Source: a candidate division WOR-3 bacterium (GTDB lineage: Bacteria > Hydrothermota > UBA3072). From it: a stretch of 20,430 bases of DNA. The stretch lies in the NCBI GenBank assembly GCA_039804165.1, contig JBDRZZ010000028.1:1-20430 (forward strand), given 5' to 3'. Shown here in pieces: positions 1 through 7,532 of the stretch (position 1 is its first letter; every line of letters begins with the position of its first letter). Both the position numbers and the translations under genes were made by a program. Below the pieces are notes generated by a model that was not told the origin of the DNA, did no database searches, and was given only the letters and a program-made list of their open reading frames with translations.

Positions 1-815
1 TATCAACTCCTATGATCCTTCATCTTTATTCTGTAAAAGGAGAAAGCTGGGGCGCTGAAGGTGCTAAGATTTCTCTTTCCTATTTTCCTTATAATTTTAA
101 GACAAATTCTTTATTTTATTTTATTAATAGAGAGTTTCCCCTCTTATTTTCTTTATTTGGATTTTTAGGTTTATTTTTTTGGAGGGGTTATTTTAAAGAG
201 AAGGGAATATTATTAAGCTGGTTCTTAGTTTTTTGGGGGGTTTTCCTATTCTTCTATGCAGGAAGTTATAGATTTGGGCAAGATGTTCGTTTTTCTCTTT
301 TATCCTATCCTCCTCTTGCTATTTTTGGGGCTTGTGGTTTTTCCTTTTTGGTTAGAGTTTTTGAGAGGAGGATAAAATTTATAAAACAAATCTTAATCTT
401 TTTTGTTTTGTTCAATTTTACTTCCTTCTTACCTTTTGCTGCCGCAGAAGGAGAAGAAGCTTGGGCAGCGAGAAAAGACCACGAATATGCGATAGAGTTT
501 ACAAAGCTTTTACCCCCTAACTCAATTGTTTATACTCATAATCCAAACATTTTCTTATTGAATAAAAAGAGTGCTATTCAAAGCGCAATGGAAACTTACA
601 ACCCCGGAATTATTCAATATCATCTTGAGCAATTTAAAGGAGGGGTTTATCTTCATTACAATTATTGGTCTAATACGGATGACCCAATCCAAAGGAGTTT
701 TACAGAGAATATCTTAAATAATTATAATTATATTACAGTTAGGGAGTATTACTATAGGAATTATAAGTATGGTTTATATAAAATAACAGGCAAAAGAATT
801 GAATTTTATGAGTAG
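1..815 (+). CDS. GT-C membrane glycosyltransferase, C-terminal part (5'-truncated by window edge)
   Basis: This is the C-terminal part of a polytopic membrane protein resembling the ArnT/PMT (GT39-like) glycosyltransferases, which move a sugar from a polyprenyl-phosphate carrier on the outer face of the cytoplasmic membrane. The frame stays open to the left edge (codons read from base 3), so the Met at base 12 need not be the real start; intact family members are usually around 500 residues. From that Met I see hydrophobic segments at about residues 41-55, 66-82, 95-113 and 125-145. A soluble tail follows, with a stretch (EFTKLLPPNSIVYTHNP) like the C-terminal domain of these enzymes. There is no catalytic acidic loop because the N-terminal half is missing. 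The stop overlaps the next gene, so it belongs to the downstream glycan cluster. Family assignment rests on topology and general resemblance. Confidence 0.6.
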   Translation, partial: STPMILHLYSVKGESWGAEGAKISLSYFPYNFKTNSLFYFINREFPLLFSLFGFLGLFFWRGYFKEKGILLSWFLVFWGVFLFFYAGSYRFGQDVRFSLLSYPPLAIFGACGFSFLVRVFERRIKFIKQILIFFVLFNFTSFLPFAAAEGEEAWAARKDHEYAIEFTKLLPPNSIVYTHNPNIFLLNKKSAIQSAMETYNPGIIQYHLEQFKGGVYLHYNYWSNTDDPIQRSFTENILNNYNYITVREYYYRNYKYGLYKITGKRIEFYE

Positions 816-1545
816 GAATAGAATTAGTGTTATTCTGCCAACGTATAATGAGAGAGAGAATATAATTTCTTTAATTGACAAAATTATGGAAGTCTTGCCA
901 GAGAGAAAAGAAATTTTGGTAATAGATGATAACTCTCCGGATGGAACTGCAAATCTGGTTGCGGATTATTGTAAAAGAAATCCTATAGTTCGTTTGATTG
1001 TTAGGGAAAATGAGAGAGGATTAAGAACGGCAATAGAAAGGGGGATAAAAGAAGCAAAAGGAGATATTATTGTTTGGATGGATTCTGATGGTTCGATGCC
1101 TCCAGAGAAAATTCCAGAGTTAATTGGAGAGATAAAAAAAGGATATGATGTGGCTGTGGGGTCAAGGTATGTTAAAGGTGGAAAAGATAGGAGGACAGAT
1201 TCGCGAAAATTTATTTTGTTTTTTCACAAACTCTTAAGTAGAATAATAGTGAGTTTCACTTCTTTTATGTTGAATAAATCTTTTAAAGATTGGACAAGTG
1301 GATTTATCGCAATTAAAAGTGAAATTGTGAAAAAAATTCCTTTGAGTGGAGACTATGGAGAATTTTTTATTGAGATGATGTACAGAATTTTAGAGAAAAA
1401 ATATAAGGTAATAGAAGTTCCTTATGAATTGTTTCCAAGAAAGTATGGGAAATCAAAAACCTCAACAGACATTTGGGGGTTTTTTGTAAGAGGCGTTAAA
1501 TACCTAAGGTGTGTTTTTAATTTAAGGAGGAGAGTAAAAATATGA
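808..1545 (+). CDS. GT2 glycosyltransferase, dolichyl/polyprenyl-phosphate mannose synthase-like
   Basis: This is a soluble family 2 glycosyltransferase resembling DPM1. Such enzymes transfer a sugar from a nucleotide donor to polyprenyl phosphate at the cytoplasmic membrane face. Visible motifs are the N-terminal SVILPTYNERENI, the nucleotide-binding DDNSPDGT (residues 40-47) and the metal-binding DSD (92-94) followed by PPE. GSRYVKGG and SGFIAIK come further on, as is usual in the family. There is no C-terminal membrane pair, so it is the short soluble form (245 aa). I chose ATG 808, which overlaps the previous stop by 8 bases; an in-frame TTG at 799 would add three residues and has no better ribosome site. 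It overlaps the next gene by an ATGA. It probably makes the carrier-linked sugar used by the two GT-C enzymes in the cluster. The exact sugar is not readable from sequence. Confidence 0.85.
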   Translation: MSRNRISVILPTYNERENIISLIDKIMEVLPERKEILVIDDNSPDGTANLVADYCKRNPIVRLIVRENERGLRTAIERGIKEAKGDIIVWMDSDGSMPPEKIPELIGEIKKGYDVAVGSRYVKGGKDRRTDSRKFILFFHKLLSRIIVSFTSFMLNKSFKDWTSGFIAIKSEIVKKIPLSGDYGEFFIEMMYRILEKKYKVIEVPYELFPRKYGKSKTSTDIWGFFVRGVKYLRCVFNLRRRVKI

Positions 1546-2519
1546 GGTTTGCAATTATTGGAGCCGGGAGTTTTGGACTAAAGAGAATTTCAGCTATTAC
1601 TGCAATTCCTGAAAGGGCAGAACTAAAAGTTATTGTTGATTCTGACTTAGAAAAAGCAAAATCAATTGCAAGTAAATATAATTGTGAAGCATTTAAAGAT
1701 TATAGGGAAATTTTGTCTCGTGATGATATTGATAGTGTCATTGTAGCTACTCCAAATAAGTATCATTGTGAGATATCGAAGGCATTTTTATCAGTGGGAA
1801 AGAACGTCCTTTGTGAAAAGCCAATAACTAGAACTGTTGAGGAGGCACAAGAATTAGTAGAAACAGTAAAGACTTCAAAGGCTTTTTTCAAAACAGGCTC
1901 AAATCATCGTTATTTCCCGAATGTCCAAAAGGCAAAGGAATTAATAGAACAAAATAAAATTGGTCGTATTATTTTTGCAAGAGGTTGGATTGGTAATAAT
2001 GGAGATTATGTGAAAGGGAAATGGTTTTGGGATAGAGAAATCTCAGGAGGAGGGACATTTCTTGATAATGGTTGTCATATAATGGATATTTTTAGGTGGT
2101 TTTTAGGAGAGTTTTGCGAGTGTAAGGGATATATTGTTCATGATTTTTGGCCGACCGAGGTGGAAGATACAGGTTTTGCTCTTTATAAAACAGTTGACGG
2201 GAAAATATGTTTCTTACAATCTTCTTGGATAGAATGGTCAGGATATATGTATATGGAATTCTATGGAGAGAATGGTTTTATTTTTGTTGATTCTCGTTTC
2301 TGCAACAAAGTTAGTGTTGGAAGAAGAGATGGTTATTTTGAAACATTTGATTTTTCATCGCTTCCTTCTATTTCTCATAAAATGGAAATTCTTGATTTTA
2401 TTGAAAAAGTTGAGAATAATCTTCAACCAACTCCAACGGCTTATGATGGAATGAGGGTTTTGAAAATGGTTCATGCTCTTTATGAAGCTGCGAGGAATAA
2501 TGAGACTGTGAGGTTTTAA
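1542..2519 (+). CDS. Gfo/Idh/MocA-family sugar oxidoreductase
   Basis: This is an NAD(P)-dependent oxidoreductase with an N-terminal Rossmann fold (GAGSFG at residues 7-12) and the family hallmark EKP (92-94). A C-terminal alpha/beta domain carries the D-x3-H pair in DNGCHIMD (D175, H179). Length (325 aa) is normal. A strong ribosome site, AAGGAGG, lies at 1524-1530, and the ATG overlaps the previous gene's stop by 4 bases. In nucleotide-sugar clusters such enzymes often oxidise the sugar ring, frequently at C3, to a keto sugar that a DegT-family enzyme then aminates, as in the WbpB/WbpE pair. The aminotransferase three genes downstream (4802) makes that role plausible here. That is inference; the family has many other substrates. 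Confidence 0.85.
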   Translation: MRFAIIGAGSFGLKRISAITAIPERAELKVIVDSDLEKAKSIASKYNCEAFKDYREILSRDDIDSVIVATPNKYHCEISKAFLSVGKNVLCEKPITRTVEEAQELVETVKTSKAFFKTGSNHRYFPNVQKAKELIEQNKIGRIIFARGWIGNNGDYVKGKWFWDREISGGGTFLDNGCHIMDIFRWFLGEFCECKGYIVHDFWPTEVEDTGFALYKTVDGKICFLQSSWIEWSGYMYMEFYGENGFIFVDSRFCNKVSVGRRDGYFETFDFSSLPSISHKMEILDFIEKVENNLQPTPTAYDGMRVLKMVHALYEAARNNETVRF

Positions 2520-2520
2520 A

Positions 2521-3294
2521 ATGGAAAGAGAAATAAATGTTTTTCAAAATTATGCCAAATATTATGATCTTTTATATCGAGAAAAAAATTATAAGGCAGA
2601 ATGCGATTTTATAGAAGAGGTGTTTCAAAGGTTTTCTAAGTTAAAAATAAAAAATATTCTTGAATTGGGATGTGGAACAGGAGGGCATGCAATCCTTCTT
2701 GCAAAAAGAGGATATATATTAATGGGGATAGATTTGTCCCCAAAAATGTTGGAGATTGCAAAAGAGAAAATTAATAAAGCAGGGGTAAATGTTGATTTAT
2801 ATTTACGTGATATAAGAAATTTTAGATTAAATAAAAGGTTTGATTCAGCTATTTGTATGTTTGCGGTTCTAAATTATTTGATTCAAAATGAGGATCTTGA
2901 AAGAGCATTAAAAAGTGTGCGGAGACATCTAAAAGAAGGAGGAATCTTTATTTTTGATATTTGGAATGGGCTTGCAGTTATGCGAATTCTTCCTTCTTTT
3001 AGAGTTAAGATTGTCGAAGAAGGAAAATTAAAATTAATTCGGGTTGTGGAGCCTGAGCTTCAGGCTATGAATCATTTATCTCGTAATCATTACCGGCTTT
3101 TCGTTTTAGAGGAAAATAAACTAATTGAGGAAATAAGAGAGACACATGTAATAAGATTCTTTTTCCCTCAGGAGATAAAATACTATCTTGAAAAGACTGG
3201 CTTTGAAGTTTTGAAAATCTGTGAGTTCCCAAAGATTGATTCTGAAGCAAATGAAAATATTTGGAATATAGCTGTAATCTCAAGAGCCATATGA
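2521..3294 (+). CDS. Class I SAM-dependent methyltransferase, amino-sugar N-methyltransferase-like
   Basis: This is a class I methyltransferase of 257 aa. Motif I is ILELGCGTGGHA (about residues 46-57), with the ribose-binding acidic residue D71 in GIDLSPKM. The motif LRDIRNF follows, then CMFAVLNYL, and a motif near HLKEGGIFIFDIW. The start (NYAKYYDLLY) and the order of these blocks recall DesVI/TylM1, which N,N-dimethylate 3-amino nucleotide sugars. This is a resemblance I judge from memory, not an alignment. It sits one base after the dehydrogenase stop and overlaps the next gene by 4 bases (ATGA). No clear ribosome site precedes it, so translation probably depends on coupling. An O-methyltransferase or a methyltransferase acting on another glycan residue remains possible. 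Confidence 0.75.
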   Translation: MEREINVFQNYAKYYDLLYREKNYKAECDFIEEVFQRFSKLKIKNILELGCGTGGHAILLAKRGYILMGIDLSPKMLEIAKEKINKAGVNVDLYLRDIRNFRLNKRFDSAICMFAVLNYLIQNEDLERALKSVRRHLKEGGIFIFDIWNGLAVMRILPSFRVKIVEEGKLKLIRVVEPELQAMNHLSRNHYRLFVLEENKLIEEIRETHVIRFFFPQEIKYYLEKTGFEVLKICEFPKIDSEANENIWNIAVISRAI

Positions 3295-4805
3295 AAAAAA
3301 GGAACTTTATCCTCTTATTGATAATTCTTTTTTGTCTTATTACTAGATTGCTAAATTTTGTTGGAGTTGGGATTAACGATGATATTGGTTATATACAAAA
3401 TGCAAGAGCTCTTGTTAAGGGATATAATTTATTAAGTCCTAAGAGCTTAAATCAGATTGGCTCTCGGCTTGGTATGGTTCTACCTCTTGCTTTGTTATAT
3501 AAGATATTTGGTTACAACGAGATTGGTTTTACTCTTTATCCATTATTTTGTTCTCTAATTACGTGTTCCCTCATTTATTTCGCATCACTTAAACTATGGG
3601 GGCGCTCTTCAGCCATATTTGCTTCACTCCTTTGGGCTACTTACCCTCTTCAGATTGTTTTTGATACTCAACTTTCTCCCTCAGATCAACATGCAACCTG
3701 TGTAATAGCCGCTTTCTTTTTTTATTTTTATGCAATAACGGAAGGAGAAAATGATTCTTCAAGATGGAAAAAGATATTATTTTTAATTTTAAGTGGAATC
3801 TTTATCGGTCTTGGTTGGTGGGTTAATGAACTTTTTGTGACTTTTATATTTATTATTTTGCCATTTCTTATAATAATGCGACCCCAAATTAGAAATCTTC
3901 TTTTTGTTTTTATAGGTTTTTCTTCAATTATGTTCATAGAATTATTAATGTTTAAAATCTCAAGCGGTTCTTGGTTCGCAAAGATTTTCTGTATTCTTCA
4001 GACAGAAGAAGAGGTTCTTAGCAATAAAGAATTTTTGTATTTACCAAAAGTTCTTTTTAAAATAATTAATATTGACCCTTCGCCTCTTTCTGGAGAAGGT
4101 CATTTTGGGATAATCTGGTATTTATTCATTTTTATAACAATCTTAACATTATTCTTGAAAGATAAACTTTCTTTATCATTTGCCTTGGGTTGTTGGTTTT
4201 GGCTTTTTTACTTACAGTGGGGTATACAGTCTCCAGAAGGAACTCCAATCGCTAGATACACTCGGTATATTTCTATGATTGTTCCTCTTCAGTGTCTTAC
4301 ATTTGGAGGAGTATTACAAAGATTCTTTCTAATCTCAAAAAAATTTAGAAGGGTTGTAATCTCTTTATTTTTTCTTCTTCTCATTCATTTATTTTTTGTA
4401 GGAAGGACGGCAGCTAAAGGGGCAAAAATAAACACAGAAGATTTTAGAGAAATTACAAAGGTTCTTTTATCTTTAGGAATTAAAAAAGATGAGCCAATTT
4501 ATACTGATGACCTAACAGCAAATTTCATTGAGCTTTATTCAAAAGAGAGTTTATTTGTTACACATCTTAATAATTCAAAAATTATAGAACCCCCAGAAAG
4601 AGGAATTATAATTAAGAATGGGTCTTGGTATTGTTTAAAGTTAGAGGAATATAGGAATACTCTTCCTAAATGGTTTTTGGCTCCTCCAGAAAATCATTGG
4701 GAGTTAATACATATTGTTAAAGGAGAAAAGGTATGGTTTTATAAAGATTTTGATCCAGAAATTTACAGAATTCTTCCTAAAAAAACTGAAAGGAGGGAGA
4801 AATGA
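3291..4805 (+). CDS. GT-C membrane glycosyltransferase (ArnT/PMT-like)
   Basis: This polytopic membrane protein (504 aa from ATG 3291) has a first transmembrane helix at residues 6-24 and then a loop with the acidic pair D30-D31 (GINDDIGY). That loop is where GT39/ArnT-type enzymes carry a catalytic acid. About eight to ten further hydrophobic helices follow, then a soluble tail from about residue 380. Such enzymes transfer sugars from polyprenyl-phosphate donors outside the membrane to lipid or protein. I chose ATG 3291, which forms an ATGA overlap with the preceding methyltransferase; an in-frame TTG at 3261 would add ten polar residues before the helix and fits less well. Two such enzymes in one cluster suggest two sugar additions. 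The acceptor is unknown. Confidence 0.7.
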   Translation: MKKRNFILLLIILFCLITRLLNFVGVGINDDIGYIQNARALVKGYNLLSPKSLNQIGSRLGMVLPLALLYKIFGYNEIGFTLYPLFCSLITCSLIYFASLKLWGRSSAIFASLLWATYPLQIVFDTQLSPSDQHATCVIAAFFFYFYAITEGENDSSRWKKILFLILSGIFIGLGWWVNELFVTFIFIILPFLIIMRPQIRNLLFVFIGFSSIMFIELLMFKISSGSWFAKIFCILQTEEEVLSNKEFLYLPKVLFKIINIDPSPLSGEGHFGIIWYLFIFITILTLFLKDKLSLSFALGCWFWLFYLQWGIQSPEGTPIARYTRYISMIVPLQCLTFGGVLQRFFLISKKFRRVVISLFFLLLIHLFFVGRTAAKGAKINTEDFREITKVLLSLGIKKDEPIYTDDLTANFIELYSKESLFVTHLNNSKIIEPPERGIIIKNGSWYCLKLEEYRNTLPKWFLAPPENHWELIHIVKGEKVWFYKDFDPEIYRILPKKTERREK

Positions 4806-5920
4806 TTCCTGTTTGTGAACCCTTTCTTAATGGGAATGAGTTAAAATATGTTCAAGATGCAATTAATTCTAATTGGATTTCTTCAAGCGGAAAATATGTG
4901 GAAGAATTTGAGAAGAGGTTTTCTAATTATATTGGAGCTAAATACACAACACTTACAACGAGTGGGACAGCAGCTTTACATTTAGCTTTAAAAGCGATTG
5001 GGATAAAAGAAGGTGATGAAGTAATTGTGCCTTCTTTTACAATGATTTCTTGCGCATTTGCAGTTTGTTATTGTGGAGCTAAACCTGTATTTGTGGATTG
5101 TGATAGGGAAACTTGGACAATAAATCCTTCTTTAATTGAAGAAAAGATTTCTGCTAAGACAAAAGCGATTATGGTTGTCCATATTTATGGGCATCCTTGT
5201 GATATGGATCCAATATTTGAAATTGCAAATAAATACAATCTTCTTATTGTGGAGGATGCAGCTGAAGCTTTGGGTTCTCAATATAAAGGTAAAAAATGCG
5301 GGAGTTTAGGTGATATTTCTTGTTTTAGTTTTTTTGCAAATAAAATGATAACATCTGGAGAAGGGGGCGCTGTTGTTACAAACAGAAAAGAATTTTATGA
5401 TAAATGCCGTTATTTTAAAAATCTTTGTTTCCCTTTAGATAAACCAAGGATTTTTTTACATGATGAAATTGGTTTTAACTATAGAATGACAAATGTTCAA
5501 GCAGCTATTCTTCTTGCTCAATTAGAAAAAATAGAGATCTATATTAATTTAAGAAGAGAACACGCTATAATGTATAATGAAAGACTTAAAGATATTAAAG
5601 GGATTACCTTGCCCTGTGAAAAAGAGTGGGCTTTTAATTCTTACTGGATGTATTCTATTTTAATTGAGGATGATTTTAACTTAACTCGTGATCAATTAAT
5701 GCAAAAACTTAAAGAAAAGGGAATTGATTCTCGTCCGTTTTTTATAGGAATGCATAGACAAAAATCCCTTAAGGATTTTGGATGTGATTGTTCTGGAAAT
5801 TATCCTGTTACTGATGAGATATCCGAAAGAGGTCTATATCTTCCTTCTAGTTCAGGACTTAAGGTTGAAGAAATTGACTATATTTGCGATGTAATTCGTA
5901 AGTTCTCAGAGAGCTATTAA
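4802..5920 (+). CDS. DegT/DnrJ/EryC1/StrS-family sugar aminotransferase
   Basis: This is a PLP-dependent aminotransferase acting on keto sugars linked to a nucleotide. Motifs, in order: TSGTAALHLAL (PLP phosphate binding, residues 53-63), the acidic residue D152 in VEDAAEALG that pairs with the PLP ring nitrogen, and the Schiff-base lysine K181 in FFANKMITSGEGG. The motif GFNYRMTNVQAAI follows. Length (372 aa) is typical. The NK-x-I-T-S/T-GEGG block resembles perosamine-synthase-type members. A ribosome site (AGGAGGGA, about 4791-4798) and an ATGA overlap tie it to the upstream glycosyltransferase. With the Gfo/Idh enzyme at 1542 it probably forms an oxidise-then-aminate pair making an amino sugar for the glycan. 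Which ring carbon is aminated cannot be told from sequence. Confidence 0.9.
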   Translation: MIPVCEPFLNGNELKYVQDAINSNWISSSGKYVEEFEKRFSNYIGAKYTTLTTSGTAALHLALKAIGIKEGDEVIVPSFTMISCAFAVCYCGAKPVFVDCDRETWTINPSLIEEKISAKTKAIMVVHIYGHPCDMDPIFEIANKYNLLIVEDAAEALGSQYKGKKCGSLGDISCFSFFANKMITSGEGGAVVTNRKEFYDKCRYFKNLCFPLDKPRIFLHDEIGFNYRMTNVQAAILLAQLEKIEIYINLRREHAIMYNERLKDIKGITLPCEKEWAFNSYWMYSILIEDDFNLTRDQLMQKLKEKGIDSRPFFIGMHRQKSLKDFGCDCSGNYPVTDEISERGLYLPSSSGLKVEEIDYICDVIRKFSESY

Positions 5921-6339
5921 GAGGCGACCTTTTTTCTAAAAACGAAATGTTTTGAACCAAGATAGTTAAAAACTGTTCCAAAAATAACCCCACATCCTTG
6001 AGCAATCACTTTATAAGGAGGGTGAAATAAATACAAGATTAAATTTAACACTAAAAGGTTAATTGCAAGCCCAATTAGTGTTGTAAGATTAAATTTTAGC
6101 CAACTTAATAGAGATAAGGTTTCCTCTTCCATTATTTTTTTAAAAGTCCATTTATGATGTAAAATATAATTCTGAGTTCCTGCAACTAAAAAAGCTAAGA
6201 CGGCAAATACATTTGGCCATAAATTAAAGATATCAACAAAGATAAAAAAAATAGAAAGGTTTGTAATTGTTCCTAAAAAACCAACGAAGGCAAACTTAAA
6301 AAAGGAATGTTTAAAAATAAATTTTAATATTTTAATCAT
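5917..6339 (-). CDS. GtrA-like membrane protein
   Basis: This is a small four-helix membrane protein (140 aa) of the GtrA family, thought to help move polyprenyl-phosphate-linked sugars across the membrane. Hydrophobic segments lie at about residues 14-36, 43-60, 81-106 and 110-130. Family marks are FAFVGFLGT near the N-terminus and the paired motifs NYILHHKWTF and NYLGSKHFVF after helices 2 and 4. I chose ATG 6339: a GTG at 6354 would start right against the -10 box of the gene's own promoter, so it should not be transcribed. No Shine-Dalgarno sequence precedes the ATG. The gene converges on the glycan cluster and shares the TTAA at 5917-5920 as stop. It probably works with the DPM1-like enzyme at 808. 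Confidence 0.85.
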   Translation of the reverse strand: MIKILKFIFKHSFFKFAFVGFLGTITNLSIFFIFVDIFNLWPNVFAVLAFLVAGTQNYILHHKWTFKKIMEEETLSLLSWLKFNLTTLIGLAINLLVLNLILYLFHPPYKVIAQGCGVIFGTVFNYLGSKHFVFRKKVAS

Positions 6340-6354
6340 AAAATTGTAATACAC

Positions 6355-6382
6355 ATATTATTCCCAAACTTATATGAGTCAA
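6355..6382 (-). promoter_or_regulatory. Sigma-70-type promoter of the GtrA-like gene
   Basis: On the minus strand, TTGACT (6382-6377), a 16-base spacer and TAATAT (6360-6355) form a near-consensus promoter. Expected transcription start is about 6348, only some nine bases before ATG 6339, and no Shine-Dalgarno lies between them. This is read by eye; no start-site data. Confidence 0.65.
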
Positions 6383-6440
6383 GAGGAAAGTTAATAAATG
6401 TTATAAGTTACGATTTCACTAAACACCTCTTATCCCGTTA

Positions 6441-6468
6441 TTGACAGATAAAATTTTTCTATTATATT
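6441..6468 (+). promoter_or_regulatory. Sigma-70-type promoter of the GH5 endoglucanase gene
   Basis: A perfect TTGACA (6441-6446), a 16-base spacer and TATATT (6463-6468) form the promoter. Transcription should begin near 6475, leaving a leader of about 11 bases that is almost entirely the ribosome site AGGAGG (6476-6481) before ATG 6486. It is divergent from the GtrA promoter; the two -35 boxes are 58 bases apart. Confidence 0.7.
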
Positions 6469-6485
6469 TTTAAAAAGGAGGAAAA

Positions 6486-7529
6486 ATGGATAAAAGAAAG
6501 TTAATTCAAATATTTATTCTATTGTTTTTTCTTGTTTCTTTTGGCAATACCTGCGGAAAAGAGGATTCTAACCAAGGAGGTTCCTCAAATGGTGGGGGGG
6601 GCACCCCAGAATTTTTGTTTAGAGGAATAAACATTGGTAATGCCCTTGAGGCTCCAAATGAAGGAGATTGGGGTGTTACAATAAAAGAGGAATATTTTAC
6701 CTTAATAAAAAACAAAGGATTTGACTTTGTTCGAATTCCGATTCGTTGGTCTGCCCATGCAGAGGTAGATTCTCCTTATACCATAGATTCTAAATTTTTT
6801 GAGAGAATAGACTGGGTTATTGATAAAGCCAGATCAAAAAGGCTTTCAGTTATTATTAATATGCATCATTATGAGGAGATTTTCTCTAATCCTTCTCTAC
6901 ATCACTCAAGATTTTTAGCAATTTGGAAGCAAATTGCTGAGCGCTATGCGGATTATGGAGAGTTTTTGTATTTTGAAATATTGAATGAACCTCATGGTAA
7001 TCTTACTGCTGATCTTTGGAATCAATATCTTAAGGAAGCGATTGATACAATAAGACAGACAAATCCAGAGAGGATTATAATTGTTGGTCCTGTAAACTGG
7101 AATTCATATGCTTATCTTAATAGCCTTTCCATCCCTGAAAATGATTCTAATATAATTGTGACCTTTCACTATTATGACCCCTTTCAGTTTACCCATCAAG
7201 GTGCTGAGTGGGTAGATGGAAGCGAGGCTTGGCTTGGGACAAAGTGGACAGGAACAGAGCAAGAGAAAAAAGCAATTAGAGACGCTTTTGATAAAGCTAA
7301 GGATTGGGCGGAACAGCACAATAGAAAAATACTCTTAGGAGAGTTTGGGGCTTACAGAAAAGCGGATATGGAGTCAAGGGTTCGCTGGACAAGTTTTGTT
7401 GCCAGAGAGGCGGAAGCGAGAAATATGCCTTGGGCTTACTGGGAATTTTGTTCGGGATTTGGAATTTATGATCCTAGTGAAAATAAATGGAGAGATAGTC
7501 TCGTAGAAGCGCTCATACCTCTAAAATAA
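6486..7529 (+). CDS. GH5 endoglucanase (Cel5A/GH5_25-like), lipoprotein-anchored
   Basis: This glycoside hydrolase family 5 enzyme cleaves internal beta-1,4 bonds of cellulose or related glucans, possibly mannans. The sequence closely recalls Thermotoga maritima Cel5A, including NIGNALEAP, RIPIRWS, NMHHYEE, EFTHQGAEW-type and WAYWEFCSGFG blocks. The catalytic acid is E168 in ILNEPHGN and the nucleophile E286 in LLGEFGAYRKAD. Unlike Cel5A it begins with a hydrophobic signal (residues 6-19) and Cys23, then a Gly/Ser/Asn-rich linker (about 29-40) before the catalytic domain. It therefore looks like a surface lipoprotein. The lipobox (FGNTC) is irregular at -3, so signal peptidase I cleavage remains possible. 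Part of the linker is encoded by a run of eight G's. The ribosome site AGGAGG ends 4 bases before the ATG. It is monocistronic, tail to tail with galK. Confidence 0.93.
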   Translation: MDKRKLIQIFILLFFLVSFGNTCGKEDSNQGGSSNGGGGTPEFLFRGINIGNALEAPNEGDWGVTIKEEYFTLIKNKGFDFVRIPIRWSAHAEVDSPYTIDSKFFERIDWVIDKARSKRLSVIINMHHYEEIFSNPSLHHSRFLAIWKQIAERYADYGEFLYFEILNEPHGNLTADLWNQYLKEAIDTIRQTNPERIIIVGPVNWNSYAYLNSLSIPENDSNIIVTFHYYDPFQFTHQGAEWVDGSEAWLGTKWTGTEQEKKAIRDAFDKAKDWAEQHNRKILLGEFGAYRKADMESRVRWTSFVAREAEARNMPWAYWEFCSGFGIYDPSENKWRDSLVEALIPLK

Positions 7530-7532
7530 AAG

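Noticed and set aside
3261-3290. A longer start (TTG 3261) for the second GT-C enzyme
   Set aside because: It would add ten polar residues in front of the first helix, and ATG 3291 makes the same ATGA overlap seen at other junctions in the cluster.
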